A stretch of DNA of 64,000 bases, from contig VDFB02193867.1 of assembly GCA_007258455.2 (NCBI GenBank), positions 527,759,296 through 527,823,295 of the forward strand, read 5' to 3'. The position numbers and the translations under genes were made by a program. Shown here one piece after another: positions 42,951-54,606 of the stretch. The notes beneath the pieces were generated by a model. The model was not told where the DNA came from, ran no database searches, and was given only the letters and a program-made list of their open reading frames with translations. The DNA comes from Sequoia sempervirens (Eukaryota; Streptophyta; Pinopsida; Cupressales; Cupressaceae). How positions within the stretch are numbered: the first letter of the stretch is position 1; every line of letters starts with the position of its first letter.

Positions 42951-44002
42951 CCTTAACCATACATTTGAGTCTTCACTTCCAAGTTCAACTTCACGACATA
43001 CACACAAAAGAACAAATGGAAAATGTTGGTGTTGTATATACGCCTACCTTAGTCTGACTCTCATTTTGGTGTTCCCACCTCCACACACAACCAAATAGGA
43101 AAGGAGTGTAACTAAAATGGACAAAGCATGTGGTGAAAGCAAAACTCGCTTCAAGACTAGAACCTCCACCACTAAGTAGTAAATGAACAAGTAAGTGAAA
43201 ATGAGTGAGAGAGAGAGAGAGCATTACCCAGGGCCTGGGCCCTCTCCAAAGCACATGCACACATTGTTGAATGCTTTCTTGAGATTTTTAGCTATTGGAG
43301 GGACCTTAGTGTAGCATAGCTTCGCTTGTGGAAGTGTCGCTTGTCAAGAATGGAGAAAAATTAACAAGTAAAACTAAAGAGAGATATTTTCTAAATGATT
43401 TGAACCCCCAAAATGAGAGAAATTGAGGGGTTTTATTGCATGCAAGGGTGGAAAAGATTTGTTACACCCGAAATCCTAACTACCAAGACACGTGTCAAGA
43501 GTCAATATTTGAGATTCTTTGTTTCAAAATCATAAAACCGATAGGATGCTATAGCACACCATGTAGACATTTGTATCTCGTGTAGGTGTCCAAGTCATCA
43601 TTTTTCAGGAAACATGTCATTAAGTTGTTGTTTCACGACTGGTCCACATGGAGTTAGAATTTTGAAATTCCAACCCATGGGATTTTTTCCATTAATGTGC
43701 TTAGGTGTCACAAATGCTAGGCAAAGTGCTAAAATATGGAATTTCCCCTAGGTGCAATTATGAAAAATTACAATAGAATAATAATTTATGATACATTCCA
43801 AACACAACATAGTGCTTACAACATGCATTATGAATATTAATAGGTACACAATAATATGGCTTACAAGACTTAAAGCCCTTTGTGGGATTTTCAAATGTGG
43901 GCGTGCTTCACAAAATGGCTTGTACAATATTGTTTGGCTACATTCCATGAAATTTTTAGAAGGTGGTGTGTGATCTCGATTACCAATTCTTAACTTTAAA
44001 AC
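42951..44002. other. Unassigned spacer between elements E and F
   Basis: No gene or repeat partner recognised. A short (GA)7 run lies at 43207-43221. The sequence continues the host DNA into which element E inserted. Small open frames on both strands have no family features. Confidence 0.4.
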
Positions 44003-44461
44003 TATTGAAATAATGGATGCACAATGTCCCTAAATTTTTAGCCTTCAAGAGGACCTTTTCTAAGAAGAAATTCACCCACACAGAAAGTGTTGCAACTAAG
44101 GGCAAGCAAATGGAGATTATTTGATTGATATCTAGAATATTATTACAAATGTACATATGCCTATAATATATAGGCATGAGTGATTTACAAGATGCAATAT
44201 GATGTTGCCATGTGTCTTGATCAAACATCATGTGACAACATATAAACCCTAACTAACTACCTATGGAATGATAAAGTGATTGAGATAAGTTCTAGAAAAG
44301 ACAACTAATCTTATAGAAGGAAGCTTATCTCCTACAAACATGGAAAGAGTAACAACCCCATTATTTATGACTTTCTAATGATGCAACATAGGACTAAATT
44401 ATTTAAATAAAAGACCTAAGTTAACTTATGTTAGTGTTATCAATAATTAATTACACTAACA
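44003..44461 (-). repeat. 3' LTR of element F (459 bp)
   Basis: The plus strand starts TATTGAAATAATGGATGC (TG decayed to TA) and ends TTACACTAACA. The minus-strand sequence just before it (plus 44462-44472, CCTCCCCATAA) is a polypurine tract. Confidence 0.7.
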
Positions 44462-44473
44462 CCTCCCCATAAG
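44462..44473 (-). other. Polypurine tract of element F
   Basis: The minus strand reads TTATGGGGAGG immediately before the LTR start TGTTAGTG. This is the typical plus-strand primer position. Confidence 0.6.
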
Positions 44474-45109
44474 TGCAACTTAGGGATGAAATGAAAAATG
44501 CAATGATTATGCAATGATGATGATGGATGATGGGTCTTGACTACATGATGGCCATTTTAGGTACCCATTTACAAATGAGAATAAAAATGCAACTGATCTC
44601 CCACAAACAAAGAAAAGGGGAAAATGCGGTGGGAAGAAAACCCCTCTCCAAAAAGGAGAAAAGAAACAAATCATGTGAGGAAGGATTGAGGACTCCATGA
44701 TACCCCCCAAGTACACCATCTATCACATGGATACAATAAAATCAATAGTCTCCCCATAGGAGGGAAATAGAGAGACTATATATCTCCCCTGAGAATATGT
44801 GAACATCTACAAAATGGTAAGTGTCTGAAGACAAAACATGATCTAATTTTGACAAACAACTTGTCTTCCTTTTGGAAGAAACGAAACCAAGTGCAAGTGC
44901 AGAGATGCTTCCCATTTCGGATAGGAATTGAAGGAAGTTAGGAAGAATGTAAATGATGAAATATGTCTCTAAAAACTACTCATGTGTCTCCTTTGTCATT
45001 GAAGATGAAGATGCCACAATCAACTCAAGTACACTCCCAATCAATGAAGAAAGTGACAAACCAGGATGATGTGGAAACTAATGTTGAACAAGATCCAAAG
45101 ACTACAATA

Positions 45110-45942
45110 CTAGATTTCCCCCCATAATGAAGTTCCCTCAAAACCATTGAAAGAAATTTGAAGGAACAAAGGTGTCCAAAACACATGTCTCCCACTAGGA
45201 TGAAGCAAATCCAATGGTATATGTTGAAGAACCTCCAACTCCTGAATCGAATGAGAGGGAAGAAATATCAGACATGAAATATTTGAAGAGAAAATAAGTG
45301 CCTCCAAGGTAGTCTCAAGATCCCTAATCAAGGTTGAGACAAAGGAATGTGGAGACTCAAGAAAACTCTCAAAATTAGAATCTAAATAGAGGAGAGATAT
45401 CCCCTCAAGAATGTCCTCCAAATCTATAGAAGTAGCCAAGTCAACAATAAGCCATCCTATGATGTCAAGTCTAAAAAAATAAATGTGTCCTAATGAATTA
45501 CAGAAGCCTCTATCAATCACTCTAGACAAGGAATCATTGAATGTGAAGGGATACCAACTGTCTCTGGTGGAGAAGAAGCATCTGTAGAACACCTTTCATC
45601 CTCATCTAAAGAATCAAGACATTCCAAATCTGTAAGCTCTTGAAAAGCAATATCATTATGGGGTATCTGATATAAGGAATGACATTTCGAATCATAATCA
45701 TCAAGGAATGATGGAGTGTTAGAATATCCATATAGCTCCCAAATCTTAGTCCAAAGGATATGAGGACAATCACAATTATCAATAAAATTCAAAAAATTGC
45801 AATCAACTTGCATTCCAATGATCTCCAAGACCCTATATCTGCAACAACTCCAAACAAATTCTTGAATGCATTCACTTGGATGGGGAACTATACCATATAG
45901 ATTTGACAATAATTCAAGTGATTGGAGATGGTTGATGATCAC
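45110..45942 (-). pseudogene. Gag-like remnant of element F, unrecognised
   Basis: Two minus-strand open pieces (45942-45517 and 45592-45110) overlap in different frames, so one frameshift would join them into about 270 codons. The first contains a Leu-Trp-Thr-Lys-Ile-Trp-Glu-Leu-Tyr segment (about 45755-45725) that loosely recalls the copia Gag region where a Trp and an LYG-like motif occur. The rest is Ser/Leu/Glu-rich. No CCHC knuckle is visible. The assignment to Gag is tentative and rests on position within the element. Confidence 0.3.
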
Positions 45943-47574
45943 ATCTCACCATTGTTTATAGTTTCCGTTGTGCAATATAGTCAAAGAAGAGGTATATGCA
46001 AACTCCATGATGTGCTATGAAATTTCTCCAAGAATACAAATACAATGACCTTTAATATCAAGTAGAAACTTCCAAATATGATATGAAATTGAAGGGATGC
46101 CACCCAATGCAAAAATCCTTTTCTTAAGCTTTAGAATATCCAAGTAATTGAACAAATGCACCAAATTGAACAAAACCAATGCAAGAGTACCTAAAGCTAA
46201 AACTGATCAAAGTGAATGGACTAATGAGAAAAGCTCTAAAATATCTTCCTAATGCCACTGGAATCATTGAATTTTGATAAATAGTTGAGAGGATATTGGC
46301 TTCTAAGTCCAAAATGAAGGGTTGAGTTTAGTTGACTCAAACTTTTCCTACAAGAAAAATTATACAAAATGGATTTCACCATTTGAAAGTAAGCTGAATC
46401 CCCTTTTTAACGATGTCTCATTTGTTAAATTTTGACACTGTGGTGAGAAGATCTATTGAAATTTGAAAAAGAATACCCTTTGAGGGCCTGCAGGCTAAAC
46501 AGGGGCAAAAAATCAGCCCCACAAGTAAAAAAACGGCCCTTGGTCTATGACGTGACCACGAGCTTAATAGTTTGTAAAAAGAATCATGCCACCCTAAGTG
46601 GTGGCAGCAGTGCTATAGAAGATAGAGAAGTTGGTCTAGTTAAGTAGTGCCACTTGCAAAGTAAAGCCTCTGGTCATGATAGGACCATTGGCCATGTAGT
46701 GGAGGTTGTCAATAAACTAAGTATCACTAATGAAGGGATCCCAATGGAGGATGGCAAGAGCAAGGGCTAGTTGGTAGAAATGCCAGTGGATGGAGCACAT
46801 TGATCAATGGTGGCTATTGATAGGATGGGCCAAGTGGGTCGATCAATGATGAGAGGTACGAACATTGCAATATTCATTGCTCTGCCACATTGAATCTATA
46901 GATCCCTTTGACTTGTTTGAATGCACCTACCACAATTTGTGTTTGCAGTTTTTTTTGAATTAACAAGCTGACAAACTATTTTTTTTTTTAATATTGCCTT
47001 ATTGGCAATTCAAAAAATAAAAATGTTGATAATCCAAAAATATATATATTATATAGAGATAAATAAAATGTCGATTTTGATATATTATAAAGCTAATAGA
47101 AAATAAATCATGTTGATGGGTAAATAAAATAGCCAGTCGCTTTGGAAAAATATTTTTCTACAAAATATATAAATTGCCCCAATATATTTGTTTCAAAATT
47201 ATAGAGAAATAAGCCCTGATTTTTTTTCTAAAAAAGAAAAATGGCTTGCGACTAAAAATTTTTTGTCATAGAGGACAACTAACAAGGAGTGTCTTTGGCT
47301 ACAAATTGTATGGATCGTACGATTGTTTTTGCAAACCCTAAAATACCTCTGATGGCTCCTAGGTTGATGAATTCAAATTTGATGAATGAATAGGTGATCC
47401 TAGGGTTTTGAGGCCTTCTAAAGACAATGGCGAGCTCGGATCTAACTCAATCTACTCCAAAAATTAGATTGGCCCCTGGGTGGAGTCAAGTAGCCTACAA
47501 TGGAAACCTTGAAGCCTGCAATAAATCTCACTAGCCCAAATTTCTTGATCATGGGATGAATCTTCAATGAACAA

Positions 47575-47585
47575 GCTCTGAAACC
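47575..47585 (-). other. Primer binding site of element F
   Basis: The minus strand reads TGGTTCAGAGC, the initiator-Met complement with one base deleted, immediately next to the LTR edge at 47586. Confidence 0.6.
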
Positions 47586-47980
47586 ATGTTGAAATAATGG
47601 ATGCACAATGTCTTTGAAGCTACAGCCTTCATAGAAAGTGTTGCAATTAAGGGCATATAAATGGAGATTATCAGATTGATATCTAGAATATGATTACAAA
47701 TGTACATATGCCTTGAATATATAGGCATGAGTGATATACAAGATGCTATATAATGTTGCCATGTGTCTTGATCAAACATCATGTGACAACATGTAAACCC
47801 TAACTAACTACCTAGGGAATGATAAAGTGATTGAGATAAGTTCTAGAAAAGACAACTCATCTTCTAGAAGGAATCTTATCTCCTACAAACATGGAAAGGG
47901 TAATAACCCCATTATTTATGATTTTCTAATGATGCAACCTAGGACTAAATTAATTAAATAAAAGACCTAATTTAACTTAT
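47586..47980 (-). repeat. 5' LTR of element F, outer end eroded
   Basis: Matches 44003-44430 with small deletions. Similarity is lost after TTAACTTAT at 47980, so the outer end and target duplication are uncertain. Confidence 0.65.
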
Positions 47981-49819
47981 TCTAGTTTAATGATTTTCTA
48001 GATTGATAGTGCTAAAATTATTCACTTTTATTCTTTACGTTATTGGTTAGCTTCTTATCAACATTTGGAAGCCTCCCAGTAAAATCGCATGTGTCATTTT
48101 TGAAGAGGACTATCAAGTCTTCCTCTTCTTGAGAGTTCTCTAGACAAAGTTTTATGATTTAGATTTAAATAAATACAAGTTTTCCTCATTAAATGAGTCT
48201 ATCTCAAATGATGGCTTACTAGTGAGGTTGTGATCACTCTATGAGAATTTTTTTTATATTTTTACTTACTATTATTTCCAATAGAAGTTAGAGCATTAAA
48301 ATGATTTTTTATAATAATACTATTCTTTTCTGACTTTTTGGTGATAGGAATCTTCAATTTATTAAATAATGGTCTCATTTTGTAAGACTAGCAATTACAA
48401 AAATAATTGACATTGTTCAATTAATGTCTTATCATAAAATTATTGATTGTAACATATTGATAGCCCACAACCGAATAGTTCATGATAAAAAATTTCTATC
48501 AAGATTGTCTATTATTTTCTCATCTATTTGAAGTAACCATTTAGGGACCATTCTTGAATGTTGAGCATTTTCATTGGATTCATTACAAATAGATGGATTT
48601 AGGAATTCATTTTCTTCTTTGAAAATATCCTCTCTTCTTGCATAATTAGGAGATACATTGGCATTCATTGTTTCATTTTCAGCTATTTCTTGTTAAACAT
48701 TAATATTTTCAACCGAGTGTTCAACATTTTGAATTTTATTTTCATGACCAACATTTTGCACCTCATTTTCATGTTGTATAGTTTCAATTTCAATTTCTTC
48801 TTCAATAATTCAAATTCAATATCATGGTCACTTTGAATTTCACTTAAAGCTAAAGAGGAGCCTTCTCCTTGAAGAGAATTTGACATACCCCTTCTTTCCA
48901 ACATCTTTGTTTCTTTGTCTTTCTCTCTACTTGCCTCAATTTCCTTTGCTTGACAATTCCTCTTCCTTTTCACTTTGTGATGACAATTGCTTCCCATTAT
49001 TTGAACTTAAAGAAGTACCAAATGATTGATAGAATAAACCTCTTTGTGAAAAGGAGTGCACTTAAAGTGAATTCTTGTCTATAATGTGAAGAAATCATGA
49101 TATTCTTAATAGACTAGAGAATGTAGGGGCTCTTGGAATAGACAAAACTGAATTTTATCCATTTTTTACACTTACACAAAACATATATATGTTCTACTTA
49201 TAGTCATTCAAGCCTCTGCATATGGGAGATGGTGTACAAAATGAATATCCATTATTTTAATTTTGCTATATCAATATAAAAATATACTATAATTTATTCA
49301 CATAATATATATATATATGGTATTTATTATAATATTATATTTTTATATTATTTATACAATATTATAATATCTATATATATTGATATATATCAATTTTAAT
49401 ATATATATAACAAAAAAAATTGCATAGCGGAAATAGTTACCTATATTGTCAATAATAGATATTAGTTATATGCACCTCAAAATAGACCAATCTTGTTTCA
49501 AAAAATATGGGGAAGTCATCTTGTCCAAAATGGATATCCAATATATCAAACTTAAAAATTCTATTATATATTAAATATTATATATTATAACTTATATATT
49601 ATATTATATATTATGTATTTAATGATATATTGTATATATATTACATATATTATACATTATATATTATATATTATATTTGTATATATTAATGTATTTTAAT
49701 ATATATTATATATTGGATTATTATTAAAAAACTAGACAAAGAAATGAACATAGGGAGAGAGAGAGATAGAGAGTTATGGAGGAATGGAGAGGAAGGTGGA
49801 GTTAGAGTGAGGGAGAGAA
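47981..49819. other. Unassigned AT-rich region with Lys-rich open pieces
   Basis: Minus-strand open pieces at 48997-48683 and 48668-48480 are Lys/Met/Asn-rich. The second ends in a PKWLLQ-like segment that faintly recalls the integrase-RT linker of copia elements, but this is too weak to annotate. The 49290-49720 part is almost pure A/T with many TATA and ATTATA words. No RNA gene or regulatory site was recognised. Confidence 0.4.
49290..49720. repeat. A/T-only low-complexity tract
   Basis: Dense runs of TATATA, ATATTATA and AATATTA words, with a short break around 49430-49550. No period is constant, so it is a degenerate microsatellite cluster rather than a satellite. Confidence 0.75.
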
Positions 49820-50165
49820 CACCCTAAAACCTCATCTTAAACCCTAAACCATACAATCTCAACCCTTCACCCTATGCCTTAAATACCCTCAATCCCTCAA
49901 TCCTATACCCTCTACCATCAACCCAATCCCTCAAAACTCAATCGTAATCCCCATAACCTATACAGTGAACCTCAAACACTCAACCCTAAACATTATTCCT
50001 CAAATATAAACCCTCAACCCTCAAACCTATTCCCTATACCAAATACTTAAGACCTAATCCCTTAACCCTCAACCCTATACCTTAAACCCTAAACCATATA
50101 CTCTCAACCCTTAACCCTATGCCTTATACCCTTAACCCATACACTAAACCCTATAACCAATATTT
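49820..50165. repeat. Degenerate telomere-like repeat tract
   Basis: About 350 bp built from imperfect ACCCTAAA, CCCTCAA and ACCCTAT words (for example ACCCTAAAAC at 49820, TTAAACCCTAAACC at 49838 and again near 50082). This resembles the plant telomere unit CCCTAAA in decayed form, all on one strand. It directly precedes the CT-rich minisatellite. No pure (CCCTAAA)n run remains, so it is an interstitial telomere-like sequence rather than a chromosome end. Confidence 0.65.
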
Positions 50166-50197
50166 TAAACTCTAATCCATGTACCAATCTAATCTCT

Positions 50198-50379
50198 ATC
50201 TCCTTCTCTCTCTCTCCCTCCCACCCTACCAATCCCTATCTCTTTCTCTCTCTCTCCCTCCCACCCTACCAAACCCTATATCCTTCTCTCTCTATCTCTC
50301 TCTCTCTCTATCACTCCCTCTCTCTCCCTCTCGCCCACTCTACCAATCTCTATCTCCTTTCTCTCTATTCCTCCCACCC
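50198..50379. repeat. 40-bp CT-rich minisatellite, left part
   Basis: Units of about 40 bp consist of ATCTCCTT, a (CT)n run, CCCTCCCACCC and TACCAATCCCT. Two clean copies span 50198-50277, followed by an expanded CT-rich copy and a partial one ending in CACCC, where element D inserted. The array resumes at 58364. The protein-like open frame across it is a by-product of the repeat. Confidence 0.8.
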
Positions 50380-51587
50380 TATCCAGGAGCATCAATCATT
50401 TTGATGTTTTTTCTTTAGTAGTCTTAAGGAATAATTGAGTCTAGGTTGTAGAGTCTCAAGAGTTTCAGTATTTGAGTCTAAATAAGGTCCAAAGAGACCA
50501 TTTTTTATGTAATTGGAAACTTTGGGGTCTATATTGCAAAAGATGTAATCATGTTGAAAATGTTGTCAAAGATTGACAAAAATTGTCAAGGTAGGTGAGA
50601 TGTTAGTTTTCTTATGTAAAATCATGTTTCTAGGATGAGTAAGGTCTAAAAAGGTCATTTATAATGTTTTAAGTGATAGGAGGGTCAAAAGTGAAAATAT
50701 TGCAATAATATGTAAAAGTTGTCAACATAAAGTGCAAAAATGCAAAGTTTGTAAATGCTTAGAAGCCTAACAGTCATGAGCGGTTTGAAAATAAGCTAAG
50801 AGTTGTTGTGTTAGTTTTTTTTAGGTAGAGAAACCTTTAAAAAGGTGTGGAACCTCATTGAAATGGTTGGTTGGCGGATTTGAAGCAAAATCAATAAATT
50901 TTCTCACTATTTTTTTAGAAATTACTGTACTTTTCTTCATTTTCAGGCATGTACGGTAACATACAGCCACAAGGTGGTTCAAATATTTTATGTTTTCAAT
51001 AGTGGAATGAATTCACTGTGATTTGAATTGGGTTTTAGAGATTCAAAGTGAATTTGAATCCTTTTATGCTTGTCTTCTCAAATCAGGCTATATATACCCT
51101 ATTTTAAGGGTTGGTGTGAAATTATGACTTTTTGAACCATTCCACCCACTATCATCAACTACAACTCAATGGAATGGAATTTGAGGGGTTGTTTTAGGTG
51201 TGGTAATGGTTTATTTTTGAAGGAAATACAAATGAAGTAATTTGGGTTGCTGCCTTGACTGTAGTTGTGTGTTTTTGTGTCAAAATTGTGTGGAAAATGA
51301 GGTTTCACCCTAAGGTTTGATAAAATATTGCATGTAGAGGTTGGGTTATTTTCTTTTGAGCATGCACAAACATTAACTAGAGTTTTTGAATTTTTTTCAA
51401 GGTCTAAGAAGGTGTGGAGTATAGTTTTTTCAATAATCCCTAGGTTACATGGTGAAAAGTGAGGGTTTTAGTGTTTGGAGTGTTGTATGGTCTACCTTAG
51501 CCAAAAAAAATCATATTTTATGTTTCCTCAAGTAGGTGAGTGTTTCCCAATAAATTTTTGGGTGAAAGGGGAAGTTTAAGGTGGACC

Positions 51588-54199
51588 TTTTGGAACTATA
51601 AAATTTGATGATTTTTACATATCTTTCATACCCCTTGAGTCTCCATATGAGTCTTCCTTAGGCATATTTTCCTCATTTCATGACATTTTGCTTGTATTTT
51701 GGCCTATATTTATCCCATAAATCTATCATGTAATGCATTTTCCATGTTGTTGTCCATATTGGCATAGGTCTACCAGGGTCTTCCTGACCCATGTTGCTTG
51801 TGTGTTAACATATATTTGTTGCAGGTGTTTTGGAAAGACCTTTTCATTGTTACAGCGATCAACATTCACTTGTGGGTTTCTATTGGCATGGCATTCATGT
51901 TTTTTTGGTGACCGAGAATGAACTTATCAACAGGAGTTTTTTCGTCGGGGTGGTGTCTCATCAAACTTGAAATGTCTCTCTGACTAGCGCATATGGAAGT
52001 TCATCGGTAAGAGTTGGGGCTATCAATGTGAGGTCTTGGTGAGTGACCTTCGGTCTTGCCAACATCACACATGGAGTTTCTTTCAATGGGAATTTTGGTG
52101 AGACTATTGTGGGTTCAATGTAAGTCTTAGCGAATAAAAGAGGATCTCACTGATGGAACACACATGGTATCCTTCAGTATAAGATTTGTGGTGTCTCACC
52201 AAACAACATATGGGGATTTCGCTTCGGCCAAACATAGGGAGCTTCGGTGTAGGGTCATTGCAAAGTGAATATGTCTCACTGATGGAGCAAAAAGGGTTTC
52301 TTTCAAATGACTTTCAGTGAGAGGCTGGTTATGTTCCAGTGATCAAGTGTGGATTCAGGATGCTTCAGTATAACATAATGTAGTCTCCGAGAGGTCTCCC
52401 CAACATTGATATGTCTCCCCAATAATATACATGAGGACTCTATCGGTGAGAAAATCAGTATGTCTTGGAAAAGGTGAATAAAATAAGGATACTACTTGGC
52501 AAGACTTGTATGACTTCGGTGTGTGATCTTGGCGAAGTGTCCGGAGTCTCACCGATGGAATGAAAGGGAGACTTTGTCGGCATGAAAATTAGATTGTCTT
52601 AGCGACATAAGATGAGTAAAGGGCTTTTGGTATGAGTCAATGGGTTCTTTGGGACCTCTCCCCGATTTTGAATTGTCTTGGCGAAAGCAATGGGAGATGT
52701 TACTTGGTGAGAGTTAGCTCTCATCTTGGTGACTCGATATGGATAAGGACTTTTGGTGAAATACGAGATGTTCTATATGATGTCTCCCTGATATCATAAG
52801 GTCATAGCGATACGCAAGAAATGAAGGAACTTTCGGTATGATATAATTTGCTTTATGAGAGGTCTCCCCAATGTCAGAATGTCTTGGTGAAGGGCATGAA
52901 ATGAATGGACTCTGTCGGTGAGAAATTTGAATTTTCTCAGTGACTTGAATATAGATGATGGTTTTCGATGAAACATAATGTGGTCTTTGGGATGTCTCTC
53001 TGATATTAGAATGTCACGGCGACTATGAATGAGATAAAAAGAATGCATCGGTGGGAGATATCCTTGTGTCTTAGTGAATGGAAAGCACATATTGATATAA
53101 CATTTTGTGATCTATGAGATGTCTTACCGACATCAAAGAGTCACGGTGATAACAAAATACATTGGGGATGAAAACAATTTAATTGCCTTCGGCATAGCTA
53201 TTGCATTGTCTCGCCGACTGTTTCACTAATGATTAATAAAACTCAAACACTATGGCCGACATGTGGTTCCCAAAATACCATTGCAAGCCAACATGAAATG
53301 AGCCCAAGTTTGATGGTAGGCCAACATGAGATCTCAATTTGATGTGTTCCTCTAATGCTGGTGTATAAATATGTAATTGTGTTGTTGTAAAGGGATCATC
53401 AGCTATCAGTCATTCGATACAGTAGGAAAATTATATGAATACAATACAATAGATTTATCAAATCAAAGGCTATAATGCATGTTTTCAAAATGGAGGTATT
53501 TATGAATGTCAATTGATGTTGCTGCACATTTTTTATATCAGTTATCTATTGAATTTAATAAAAGTATTGCTAAGTTGTCTCCAAGATGGATTCTTTCTTA
53601 TTGTTTAAATTAATATAACAAGTTTATTTTCAATTCATCAGTGCACATTTGTTGTATCTGTGTGGTTAATTGATTGGTTCTTTCAAGCAAATATTAAATC
53701 CTTTTAGTTGATCACAATAATCAGAGAGATTCATTTGGATTATTGAAGTAGAGCTTAGTAACCACAATCTTGCATGTTTATACAAGTTGTAAATAGTATA
53801 TATGCCAGATAATTTGAGTTTTCTCCAGAGAAGTGTTGTCCATCTTGATTTCATTTGACTCTGCATACCCAATAAGGCACTAGTCTTTGCACTTCACCAT
53901 TTGAATTCATTCAGTTTCTTTCATCTGTTAATTAAGCATTTTAGGATTTAAATAAGAAAACTGCTATTGTTATCAAGTTTGATTGCACTTGTTTGCTTCC
54001 ATCTGCCATTGTGGACAAATCATTCCAAAAGTATAATTACAAGTTAAGTCTACTCAATTCAAATAGGTACACCCGCCTAGGTCTGGCAATGCCTGAAGAG
54101 TAGAAGGTTTAATTCATTTGACTTTATCTGTTACCCTAAAGCATATCAAGAGATTGGCAGCCTCTTGAGGCATCTCGCCTGCATTTTTGAGAGCTAGCA
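51588..54199. mobile_element. Insertion H: 2.6-kb sequence in the LTR of element D, possible solo LTR
   Basis: Comparison with the uninterrupted 3' LTR shows an insertion flanked by 5-bp direct repeats GGACC (51583-51587 and 54200-54204). The duplication length fits an LTR retroelement. The right end is CA, but the left begins TTTTGG rather than TG. It contains no coding domain. Its middle (about 51930-53230) is packed with GTCTC/CCGA-like motifs as in the LTRs of element A. TGTTACAGCG...TTCACTTGTGGG at 51848 recalls the start of the element A LTR. A solo LTR of a related family, or a composite, would explain this. A TATA-like GTATAAATATG lies near 53362. Confidence 0.6.
51930..53230. repeat. 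Irregular array of GTCTC/CCGA motifs in insertion H
   Basis: Dozens of variants of GTCTCRCCGA (GTCTCACCGAT, GTCTTGGCGAA, TCTCCCCAAT and so on) recur every 20-50 bases with unrelated spacers. The same style is seen at 2260-2810 and 6890-7450 in the LTRs of element A. Confidence 0.6.
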
Positions 54200-54520
54200 G
54201 GACCTCCTTTGTAAATTAGGCCTAATTGGCCTTGTGGACATCGTTATTTCTTATCTTTGTGCAAGTTGATCCAAAGGAATTATAGGCTACATTGGTGTAT
54301 GTTGAAGAGGACCTTAATGGGTGCCTAGAATGATAACTTGTTGCAAGGGTTGTTAATGGTTTTTGAGAATTAAGTTGAGAAGACTCGGTCTGCTAACCTA
54401 TAAAATTAACTAGGTGGGAAGTTGGAAAACAAGGCCAAAATTAGTTTTGTAAGAGGGAAAGTGATTTGAATCCTTTTGAATTGATAATATGAATGGTTTG
54501 AAAACCTAGGTTGCATCAGT

Positions 54521-54532
54521 TGGTATCAAATC
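54521..54532 (+). other. Primer binding site of element D
   Basis: TGGTATCAAATC, two changes from the initiator-Met complement, lies two bases after the 5' LTR end. Confidence 0.75.
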
Positions 54533-54606
54533 AAAGGGAGTAGGTCCCTTGAGGGAGAATATTAAAATTTTGTGTGCAAGGAAGAGGTGTAATTGGAGGA
54601 ATCAAT

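Larger units (their letters stand above)
44003..47980 (-). mobile_element. Element F: minus-strand LTR element with short LTRs, no pol recognised
   Basis: A direct repeat pair (44003-44461 and 47586 to about 47980) flanks 3.1 kb. On the minus strand a primer-site-like TGGTTCAGAGC (plus 47575-47585) abuts the high-coordinate LTR, and a purine tract (minus CTTATGGGGAGG) abuts the low-coordinate one. Both signals support LTR-retroelement structure in minus orientation. The last 40 or so bases of the right LTR are divergent, and no target duplication was identified. The internal region has two overlapping minus-strand open pieces but no RT or integrase motif. LTR size and primer type suit a Ty1/copia derivative, but the superfamily is not settled. 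Confidence 0.65.
50380..54518 (+). repeat. 5' LTR of element D, interrupted by insertion H
   Basis: Segments 50380-51587 and 54200-54518 align end to end with the 3' LTR. A TATA-like CTATATATAC lies at 51088-51097; the 3' LTR has the weaker CTATAACC there. The right end TTGCATCA precedes the primer site. Confidence 0.9.

Noticed and set aside
48480..48997. Minus-strand Lys-rich frames as a copia pol remnant
   Set aside because: A single PKWLLQ-like similarity is too weak and no neighbouring RT or integrase motif could be read.
50179..50418. Open frame of 79 codons rich in Ser, Leu and Pro
   Set aside because: It is produced entirely by the CT-rich minisatellite and runs into the LTR of element D; no coding evidence.
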